Assembly (NCBI GenBank): GCA_025362155.1
Contig: JANYHX010000163.1
Location: 1-21,838, forward strand
Direction of reading: 5' to 3'
Length of the DNA: 21,838 nucleotides
DNA from: Gallionella sp.
Lineage (GTDB): Bacteria; Pseudomonadota; Gammaproteobacteria; Burkholderiales; Gallionellaceae
The notes under the pieces were generated by a model that searched no databases, was not told the origin of the DNA, and worked only from the letters and a program-made list of their open reading frames with translations. Positions 15,237 to 21,838 of the stretch are shown here, in pieces. The translations under genes and the position numbers were made by a program. Each line of letters starts with the position of its first letter. Position 1 is the first letter of the stretch.

Positions 15237-16814
15237 GTGACTCCCCTCGTGCCGATCGCTCCCAACAATGCTGTGTCCACAAGACTCGCCTTAGTCCCGC
15301 TGCTGATATTAACCGCACTGGCAGGTTGCGCTGCAGGCCCCGATTTTAAAAGGCCAGCCGCGCCGACTGCTAAAGGCTATGCTCCTGCCAGCACCATACC
15401 CGAAGCGACCGTAGCCACTCCCGTGGTCGCTGGCGAGTCCCAGCGATTTAATCCAGCTTTGGATATCCCGTTTGAGTGGTGGACGCTATTCCAGTCGCCG
15501 CAAATTAATTCCATGATGAAGCGCGCATTCGCAGCCCATCCCAGTATAGAGGCAGCGCAAGCCGCCTTGCGTCAGGCTCAGGAGTATGCCGCTGCACAAA
15601 ATGGGTTTTTCTATCCGACAGTCAACGCAAGCTATACGTCATCCAGAAATAAATTGGCTGGAAACATGGGCAGCAGCGCCCCCGGTTTACAGGGTAACGG
15701 TGAATCGATTCAACCTTCCATGGGCCCTGCAAACCCGGTTTATTACAACTTTCATGTTGCGCAATTATCCGTTGGCTATGCGCCGGATGTGTTCGGCCTC
15801 AACCGACGGCAAATGGAATCTGCACAAGCGCAGGTTGCCACGCAAAAATTACAACTGGAGGCAACTTATATCACCCTGGCTTCCAATGTGGTTGCTGCGG
15901 CCATCCAGGAAGCTTCATTGCGCGCTCAGCTCAAGGCAATGGAAAAAATTGTCGCAAGCAGCCGGGAAACGGCGGGCATATTACGCAACCAGCTCAAGCT
16001 GGGTTATGTATCAGGCTTGGAAGTCGCTACCCAGGAATCCGCTCTGGCTTTTGCCCAACAAGCAGTGATTCCATTGCGCAAGCAATTGGAGCAAACGCGT
16101 GATCTGATCCGAGCGCTGACAGGCAATTCCCCCGATCAGGATGTGGAAGAAAAATTCGAACTTGCTGAATTGCATTTACCACAGGAATTGCCACTCAGCC
16201 TGCCGTCAAAAATTGTTGAGCAACGCCCCGATGTGCGTGCAGCCGAGGAACAATTGCATTTTGCCAGTGCCCAGGCCGGCGTTGCCATCGCCAATACGTT
16301 GCCGCAATTTTCTATTACAGCTGCCTTGGGTGGCATGGCATCAGATCCCGGCTGGATGTTCCGCAGCGGTGGCGGCTTCTTTGATTTAACCGCCAATATT
16401 GCTTACACGATATTTGATGGCGGAACCTTACGCGCCAAATCGCGCGCCGCCCAACAGGCCTTGATTCAGGCTGGAGCACAATATCGCAGTACCGTGATCA
16501 CCGCATTGCAAAATGTGGCCGACACCTTGCATCTCATTCAGTCAGATGCTGACGCGCTTAACGCTGCTGCCACTTCCGAAAATGCTGCACAAACCACAGC
16601 CCTCATCGCCCGCAAACAATTTGAGGTCGGGTATATCAATTATCAGACCTTGCTCACTGCCGAACAAAACCATCAACTGTCTACGATCAACCTCATCCAG
16701 GCGCAAACCAATCGCCTCGGCGATACAGCTGCGCTTTACCAGGCGCTGGGCGGTGGCTGGTGGAATCGTACTGAAGCACCGGCAATGCAAACGACCGAAT
16801 CACCCGCTTTATAG
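15237..16814 (+). CDS. RND efflux outer-membrane factor, NodT/CusC-type lipoprotein
   Basis: A 525-residue outer-membrane channel of the TolC/NodT type. The signal peptide ends in a lipobox LAGC (Cys31), followed by AAGPDFKRPAAP, the usual start of a mature lipoprotein OMF. Two efflux-protein repeats follow, with family marks such as PFEWWTLFQSP, LSVGYAPDVFGLNRRQMES, EQRPDVRAAEEQL and NLIQAQTNRLGDTAALYQALGGGW. It would trimerise to form the exit duct of the pump encoded downstream. GTG 15237 is the first start after an in-frame stop at 15210; no strong ribosome site is present, and GTG 15249 is an alternative. It is first in the operon, 32 bases before the adaptor gene. Confidence 0.92.
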   Translation: MTPLVPIAPNNAVSTRLALVPLLILTALAGCAAGPDFKRPAAPTAKGYAPASTIPEATVATPVVAGESQRFNPALDIPFEWWTLFQSPQINSMMKRAFAAHPSIEAAQAALRQAQEYAAAQNGFFYPTVNASYTSSRNKLAGNMGSSAPGLQGNGESIQPSMGPANPVYYNFHVAQLSVGYAPDVFGLNRRQMESAQAQVATQKLQLEATYITLASNVVAAAIQEASLRAQLKAMEKIVASSRETAGILRNQLKLGYVSGLEVATQESALAFAQQAVIPLRKQLEQTRDLIRALTGNSPDQDVEEKFELAELHLPQELPLSLPSKIVEQRPDVRAAEEQLHFASAQAGVAIANTLPQFSITAALGGMASDPGWMFRSGGGFFDLTANIAYTIFDGGTLRAKSRAAQQALIQAGAQYRSTVITALQNVADTLHLIQSDADALNAAATSENAAQTTALIARKQFEVGYINYQTLLTAEQNHQLSTINLIQAQTNRLGDTAALYQALGGGWWNRTEAPAMQTTESPAL

Positions 16815-16846
16815 CCACTTCCCGTGGCATCCGGAGAACATGTCCC

Positions 16847-18040
16847 ATGATTAAATATGAATTACGATTCCGTACCACTGCGATCATCTTGGTAGCAGTG
16901 TGTTTCTCCCAGCTTGCTGCCTGCAGCAAAGCGCCTGTCCCTTTACCTGCTGACGAACCGGTTGTATCAGGAAAAACCATACGTTTTCCTGTCGGCTCAT
17001 CGACAGCGCAACGTTTGCTCACTGCACCAGTCAGGCCCGCACAAAAAAATGTACTCAGCCTACCCGCCCGTATCGTCTGGGACGAAGATCATACAATCCG
17101 GATTACCTCTCCTATAGCGGGGCGTATAGACCAGAACCTGGTACAGATAGGTTCTTCTGTCAGGCCTAACCAGCCTCTGGCTTACCTGAATTCGCCCGAA
17201 CTCGGAAGCGCTCAATCAGACTCGACGCGCGCGCAGGCTGATCTCTCACAAGCCGAACGCAACTTGGTGCGTATCAAGGAATTACTGGCTGTAAATGGTG
17301 TTGCAGGTAAAGATATGGAACAGGCGCAGGTCGATCTGGAGCGTGCCCGCGCCGAGGCTGAACGTACCAGCTTGCGGCTAAAATCATTGGGCGCGGCCAG
17401 CACTGTGGATCAACGTTTTGTTCTCCGTAGCCCCATTGCCGGTGTAGTGGTCGAGCGCAACACCAATTCCGGCATGGAGGTGCGTCCCGACCAATCTAGC
17501 GCCCCACTGTTCGTAGTGACCGACCCGAGTTATTTGTGGTGCTGGATCGATGCACCTGAGCGGGTACTCAATCAGCTGCATCCCGGCATGAAGGTGATTT
17601 TACGCGCCAGTGCGTGGCCAGAAGAAACATTCAAAGCGCAAATTGATTTTGTCAGCGATGCGCTGGATCCCATCAGTCGCACCATTAAATTACGGGCCCG
17701 ATTGCATAACCCTATGCGACACCTTAAAGGGGAAATGTATGTGACCGCCGAGTTGGCTAGTCAAACGCAAGGAGTGCTGGACGTGCCGGCCAAGGCTGTG
17801 TTCCTGAATAATCATGAGCAGCAGGTTTTCATCAAGAGCGCGGAAGGACAGTTTATTCTCAGGACGATAGTGCCAGTAGCCAGCAGCGACCAGTGGGTAT
17901 CAATCGTGCAAGGGTTGAATAAAGGCGACGAAGTGGTAGTCGACGGAGCGCTCTACTTACAGAAATTGTTCGATGAAAATTCGCAGAGCCAGGCGAGTGT
18001 GCAGCCGCCAGCCGCGTTAGTAAAACTTTCCGCCCAGTAA
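16847..18040 (+). CDS. RND efflux periplasmic adaptor (CusB/CzcB-like membrane-fusion protein)
   Basis: A 397-residue lipoprotein-type adaptor linking the inner-membrane pump to the outer-membrane channel. A lipobox LAAC places Cys26 after the signal peptide. The domain order is clear: a first lipoyl half (ITSPIAGRIDQNLVQIGSSV), an alpha-helical hairpin rich in Ala, Glu and Arg (about residues 120-185), a second lipoyl half (LRSPIAGVVVERNTNSGMEV), a beta barrel and a C-terminal membrane-proximal domain. No His-rich metal-binding extension is seen, unlike some CzcB proteins. It lies between the OMF and the pump, with 14 bases to the pump start. Confidence 0.92.
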   Translation: MIKYELRFRTTAIILVAVCFSQLAACSKAPVPLPADEPVVSGKTIRFPVGSSTAQRLLTAPVRPAQKNVLSLPARIVWDEDHTIRITSPIAGRIDQNLVQIGSSVRPNQPLAYLNSPELGSAQSDSTRAQADLSQAERNLVRIKELLAVNGVAGKDMEQAQVDLERARAEAERTSLRLKSLGAASTVDQRFVLRSPIAGVVVERNTNSGMEVRPDQSSAPLFVVTDPSYLWCWIDAPERVLNQLHPGMKVILRASAWPEETFKAQIDFVSDALDPISRTIKLRARLHNPMRHLKGEMYVTAELASQTQGVLDVPAKAVFLNNHEQQVFIKSAEGQFILRTIVPVASSDQWVSIVQGLNKGDEVVVDGALYLQKLFDENSQSQASVQPPAALVKLSAQ

Positions 18041-18054
18041 GCAGGGAAACTAAC

Positions 18055-21000
18055 GTGATCAATCGAATCGTCCGTTTCGCCCTGACTCAGCCAATATTTG
18101 TGTTGTTGGGTACAGTATTTTTTATATTGGGTGGCATCCTTGCTTTCAATAATTTACCCATTGAGGCTTTTCCTGATGTGTCAGACATCCAGGTAAATGT
18201 AGTTGCACAGTATCCGGGACATGCCGCTGAGGAAGTAGAAAAACAGGTCACCATTCCCATTGAAGTCGCCATGTCAGGCATGCCGAACACGGTACGCATG
18301 TTCACCCATACCCAGTTTGGGCTATCGTTCATGATGATCACGTTCAATGACAAGACCAATGACAAGGAAGCGCGTCAGCAGGTGTTTGAGCGGCTCCGCG
18401 GCATTGATTTACCGCCAGGGGTAGAGCCTGATGTCGAGCCGTTATCAACTTCGATCGGCGAGATTTTTCGTTTTCGTGTTCAAGGCGACCATCTGAATTC
18501 GCGTCAGCTACGCGAGATCGAGGAATGGGTGGTGGAAAAAGCACTTAAAAAAGTACCGGGCGTTGCCGACGTTGTGTCGATGGGTGGTGCTATCAAGCAA
18601 TATGAAGTTAATCCAGACTTGGCGCGTATGCGTGATGCAAAGCTCACACTTAGTCAATTGTTTGGCGCACTGTCACGCGCCAATGCAAATGCTGGCGGGG
18701 GCGCAGTAGAACAAGGTCGCCAACAGTTTCTGGTTCGCTCACTGGGCTTGTTCAAAACATCGGCCGATATTGAACGGGTGGTGGTTGGCGATAACGGCAA
18801 GGGCGTACCGATTCTGGTGCGCGATGTAGCCAGTGTGAACGAGGCTAATGCGCCGGTTCAAGGCTTGGTCGGGCAAGACAATTCTGACGATATCGTCAAC
18901 GGTCTGGTGCTAATGCGTAAGGGAGACAATCCTTCTGAAGTATTGAAAGGTATAAAGCGGACTGTTGCCGAATTAAATGCTCACGGCTTACCGGTGGGTG
19001 TGCAGCTCAAGCCCTATTACGATAGGCAATGGCTGATCGACAAGACCTTGCACACCGTGTTCGGCAATTTGCTGGAAGGGGCATTGCTGGTCACCGTCGT
19101 ACTTCTGTTGTTTCTGGGCAACCTGCGCGCCGCGTTAATTGTGGCGAGTATCATTCCTTTGGCCGTGCTATCCACTTTTATTGGACTCACATTCCTCGGG
19201 ATGCCAGCCAACTTGCTGTCCCTGGGGGCGATGGACTTTGGCATCATCGTCGACGGCGCGGTGATTGTGGTAGAAAACGTATTTTTGCGACTGGGTAGTT
19301 TGAGTGATGAAGCCCAGCAAGATTTGAAGCAACGGATGCGCACCATATACGAGGCGGTGATCGAAGTAGGACGACCTACCTTGTTTTCGATGCTGGTAAT
19401 TATCGCGGCACACATTCCTATCTTCACCCTGCAACGCGCCGAAGGTCGTATCTTTGCCCCTATGGCGTTTTCGGTCACCTCGGCGCTGATAGGCTCGCTG
19501 ATTCTATCGCTTACGCTGGTGCCGTTACTGTGCCTGTGGTTGTTACGTGACCGCATACCGCACCACGATAACCGTTTGTTGTTATGGTTCAAGAGACTCT
19601 ATGAACCGGCATTCAAATGGGCAGTGGCTCGCCCCGGCAAGGTGATCAGTGTAGCGCTATTGTTATTGGTGGCAGCGCTTGCTTTGGGCAGCCGACTCGG
19701 TACTGAATTTCTTCCTGAACTCGACGAAGGATCGATCTGGGTCAACGTGTCCTTACCTCCCTCTGTCTCACAGGCCGAAGCTAACCTGGCGGCGCACCGT
19801 ATTCGAGCAGCCTTGCACAGTGTTCCGGAGGTCAACACGGTGATATCCAAGTTCGGTCGGCCCGATGACGGAACTGATCCCAAGATATTTAATTCAGGCG
19901 AATTTTTTGTGGAGCTCAAGCCTGAGTCATCCTGGCGTTCGGGTTTGGACAAGGCGCATATTATTGAGCAGATGGATCACGCGGTTTCTGCATTACCTGG
20001 CATTGAAACTTCCTTTTCTCAGCCCATTCGCGACAACGTATTGGAGAGTATTTCTCAAATCGACGGGCAAATCGTCATCAAAGTCCATGGGGATGATTTG
20101 ACCCAGTTGCGCGCCATTGGCCGTTCTATCGTCGGACAAGTTTCCAGCGTGCCTGGCGTTTCGCGAGCGTACATCGATCGGGACGGTGAATTACCGCAAC
20201 AGGTCATCAATATCGACCGGGATGCGGCTGCCCGTTATGGTATCAACGTAGGTGACATACAGGACACCATAGAATCTGCACTGGCTGGAAAGGCTACGAC
20301 AGAATTATGGGAAGGCGAGCGGCATTTCTCGGTGGTCGTGCGTTTGAGTGAACCACAGCGTGCGCTCGACAAGCTGGGTAGCTTGCTGATAGCCGCGCCC
20401 AGCGGAGCGCAAGTTCCTCTCAATGAACTTGCCCATTTTAAACAAACCCTCGGCGCACTGGACATTGCCCGGGAGAATGGACAGCGCGTAGTTTCTATCG
20501 GTATTTTTATTCAAGGGCGCGACATGGGTAGTGTGGTGACCGACATGAAATCGCGGGTCGAGTCAAATGTCAAAATCCCCAATGATGTAACCATAAGCTG
20601 GTCGGGCGAATTCGAGAATCAGGAACGTGCGATGGCACGCCTGGCGGTGGTAGTACCCTTATCTATTCTGCTTATTTTTGTTTTGCTGTTTGATGCCTTC
20701 GGCTCATTCAGAAGCGCACTGCTGATAGTGGCCAACATCCCGTTTGCATTGATAGGCGGTATCGTGGCGTTATTTGTCACCGGCATACCCTTATCGGTCT
20801 CTGCTGCCATCGGATTCATCGCGCTGTTCGGCCAGGCGGTACTGAACGGTGTCGTGATGGTGTCGGTATTTAACCAGCTGATCGAAGCCGGCCATACGCC
20901 TGAGCAAGCCGTGCATAAAGGCGCCATGTCACGCTTGCGCACTGTACTGATGACCGGCTTGCTAGCGATGTTTGGCCTTTTACCAATGGCACTGTCACAT

Positions 21001-21168
21001 AGCATCGGCGCGGAGACGCAGCGGCCACTCGCGGTAGTAGTGATCGGCGGCCTTATTAGCGCCACACTATTAACACTATTGGTGCTTCCATCGGCATATT
21101 TGTGGACCGTAAAACGCTATGGCACTCTTAAAAATTCGGCTCATGACCGCGCGCTTGTCATTGAATAG
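18055..21168 (+). CDS. RND efflux pump, CzcA/CusA (heavy-metal) class
   Basis: A 1037-residue inner-membrane proton antiporter with the RND layout of 12 membrane segments and two large periplasmic loops. The start FALTQPIFVLLG leads to NNLPIEAFPDVSDIQV, a heavy-metal-RND mark. In TM4, MDFGIIVDGAVIVVEN carries Asp394, Asp400 and Glu407, matching the acidic triad of CzcA rather than the Asp pair of drug pumps. The segment SFSQPIRDNVLESISQIDGQIVIKVHGDD also resembles CzcA; a CusA-like methionine relay is not obvious, so a divalent cation is more likely than Cu/Ag, though the substrate is unproven. GTG 18055 follows a caggga ribosome site. It is the last gene of the operon. Confidence 0.93.
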   Translation: MINRIVRFALTQPIFVLLGTVFFILGGILAFNNLPIEAFPDVSDIQVNVVAQYPGHAAEEVEKQVTIPIEVAMSGMPNTVRMFTHTQFGLSFMMITFNDKTNDKEARQQVFERLRGIDLPPGVEPDVEPLSTSIGEIFRFRVQGDHLNSRQLREIEEWVVEKALKKVPGVADVVSMGGAIKQYEVNPDLARMRDAKLTLSQLFGALSRANANAGGGAVEQGRQQFLVRSLGLFKTSADIERVVVGDNGKGVPILVRDVASVNEANAPVQGLVGQDNSDDIVNGLVLMRKGDNPSEVLKGIKRTVAELNAHGLPVGVQLKPYYDRQWLIDKTLHTVFGNLLEGALLVTVVLLLFLGNLRAALIVASIIPLAVLSTFIGLTFLGMPANLLSLGAMDFGIIVDGAVIVVENVFLRLGSLSDEAQQDLKQRMRTIYEAVIEVGRPTLFSMLVIIAAHIPIFTLQRAEGRIFAPMAFSVTSALIGSLILSLTLVPLLCLWLLRDRIPHHDNRLLLWFKRLYEPAFKWAVARPGKVISVALLLLVAALALGSRLGTEFLPELDEGSIWVNVSLPPSVSQAEANLAAHRIRAALHSVPEVNTVISKFGRPDDGTDPKIFNSGEFFVELKPESSWRSGLDKAHIIEQMDHAVSALPGIETSFSQPIRDNVLESISQIDGQIVIKVHGDDLTQLRAIGRSIVGQVSSVPGVSRAYIDRDGELPQQVINIDRDAAARYGINVGDIQDTIESALAGKATTELWEGERHFSVVVRLSEPQRALDKLGSLLIAAPSGAQVPLNELAHFKQTLGALDIARENGQRVVSIGIFIQGRDMGSVVTDMKSRVESNVKIPNDVTISWSGEFENQERAMARLAVVVPLSILLIFVLLFDAFGSFRSALLIVANIPFALIGGIVALFVTGIPLSVSAAIGFIALFGQAVLNGVVMVSVFNQLIEAGHTPEQAVHKGAMSRLRTVLMTGLLAMFGLLPMALSHSIGAETQRPLAVVVIGGLISATLLTLLVLPSAYLWTVKRYGTLKNSAHDRALVIE

Positions 21169-21188
21169 GCCAGCTTGTTAATTGAAGA

Positions 21189-21209
21189 GGCGCATTTCCT
21201 GAATGCGCC
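21189..21209. terminator. Stem-loop between convergent pump and DUF3025 genes
   Basis: Perfect 8-bp stem ggcgcatt / aatgcgcc around a 5-base loop, 20 bases after the pump stop and just beyond the stop of the convergent gene. It is well placed for a shared terminator, but there is no T-run on either strand, so intrinsic termination would be weak. Confidence 0.45.
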
Positions 21210-21215
21210 CAGCGT

Positions 21216-21838
21216 CTATCTGCTCCTGCCGCTGCGAAAGTACGCAGTGTTAGCGTAATACGCCGCATTATCGTTGTCTGCCGCCCATCCCGGCACGCCC
21301 AGCAAGGGCACGGGAGAAAGCTCGCGGGTGCTGCGGCAATGTACGGGCACGGCCAGATATTCCGCCAGAAGATTATCCAGGTGCGCTAACTGCTGCGACG
21401 GCGACCATGAAAAAAATTGCTGCTCCACCGCCAGCAGCAACCCCTGCCCGGTCATGCCGACATAGGGTTGCAGTGCTTTCTCATAGAGACCGTGGCCGAT
21501 CAGATAAAACCCCATGCTTGCCCTCACCTGTTCACGTCGTTGCCAGAACAATTCCTTCCACTGGAAATCGCGCAGCAGTGAGGCCAATTCCACATCGGCA
21601 TACACGACGATCACGCCGGATTCATCCAGCAGCGTATTCACGTCACGCACGGCACCGCGTGCTGTATTACCTGACTCCCTCTCTTCCCTGAGCGCATGAT
21701 AATGGCGCCCATTAAGGACAGCTTTGGATTTAGGGAAGGTCAACCAGACCAGCGCATTGAACAAATCATGCCAATTGTTTGCGCGCATTTGCACCTCGCC
21801 GCTGAGATAACAGCGCGGCTCGTATTGCGCTTCAAAGG
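21216..21838 (-). CDS. DUF3025 domain protein, 5' end outside the window
   Basis: The frame is open from the window edge to TAG 21216-21218, giving at least 207 residues. The sequence enters as YEPRCYLSGEVQMRANNWHD and continues NALVWLTFPKSKAVLNGRHY, the characteristic core of DUF3025 proteins. Function is unknown. The middle holds an acidic stretch around a VVYADVE strand and FQWKELFW; the end, VPVHCRSTRELSPVPLLGVPGW with an AYYANTAYFR tail, is also typical of the family. The internal ATG at 21794 is not the start, because family sequence continues upstream of it. It is convergent with the efflux pump and probably belongs to a separate transcription unit. Confidence 0.85.
   Translation of the reverse strand, partial: FEAQYEPRCYLSGEVQMRANNWHDLFNALVWLTFPKSKAVLNGRHYHALREERESGNTARGAVRDVNTLLDESGVIVVYADVELASLLRDFQWKELFWQRREQVRASMGFYLIGHGLYEKALQPYVGMTGQGLLLAVEQQFFSWSPSQQLAHLDNLLAEYLAVPVHCRSTRELSPVPLLGVPGWAADNDNAAYYANTAYFRSGRSR

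Noticed and set aside
19017-19592. 191-residue reverse-strand frame opposite the efflux pump
   Set aside because: No recognisable domain; it is antisense to conserved membrane segments of the RND pump.

Overview
The window looks like a chromosomal segment of a betaproteobacterium, probably of the Nitrosomonadales/Gallionellaceae type. The evidence is gene order and protein character: lptF divergent from pepA-holC-valS, a Rep helicase, and a small sulfur-carrier operon. The genus is an inference. No rRNA, tRNA or CRISPR array was seen.

Layout. (1) 1-6328: partial lptF (-), then pepA, holC, a small conserved-type ORF and valS (+). A 162-bp MITE-like palindromic element sits just upstream of valS. 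ValS is longer than usual because of two in-frame insertions; the second is itself a palindromic DNA element. (2) 6334-8190 (-): a tightly overlapping operon of a Ser/Thr protein kinase with a C-terminal cyclic-nucleotide-binding-like domain, a single-domain rhodanese and a TusA-like sulfur carrier. (3) 8206-10990: an accessory island. It holds a second MITE, a frameshifted winged-helix DNA-binding gene, a small membrane-anchored ORF, an HNH-nuclease ORF and an addiction-module pair (CHP02574 antitoxin, ParE-type toxin). The HNH gene is flanked by two sequences with integron attC hallmarks, so this may be a remnant cassette array without a visible integrase. A diverged copy of the last codons of rep lies directly after the second attC-like site. 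(4) 10997-12994 (-): rep, intact. (5) 13100-21168: a two-component pair (histidine kinase and OmpR-type regulator, -) divergent from a three-gene RND efflux operon (outer-membrane factor, periplasmic adaptor, CzcA/CusA-class pump). (6) 21216-21838 (-): 5'-truncated DUF3025 protein.

How the genes work together. pepA-holC-valS is the familiar housekeeping block. The kinase-rhodanese-TusA operon joins signalling with sulfur transfer. The regulator pair probably controls the divergent efflux operon; the pump's acidic proton-relay residues fit heavy-metal RND pumps, but the substrate cannot be read from sequence. The most interesting part is the island between the kinase and rep, where attC-like sites, a duplicated rep tail and a toxin-antitoxin pair suggest cassette capture and recombination at the 3' end of rep. 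A close second is the palindromic element domesticated inside valS.
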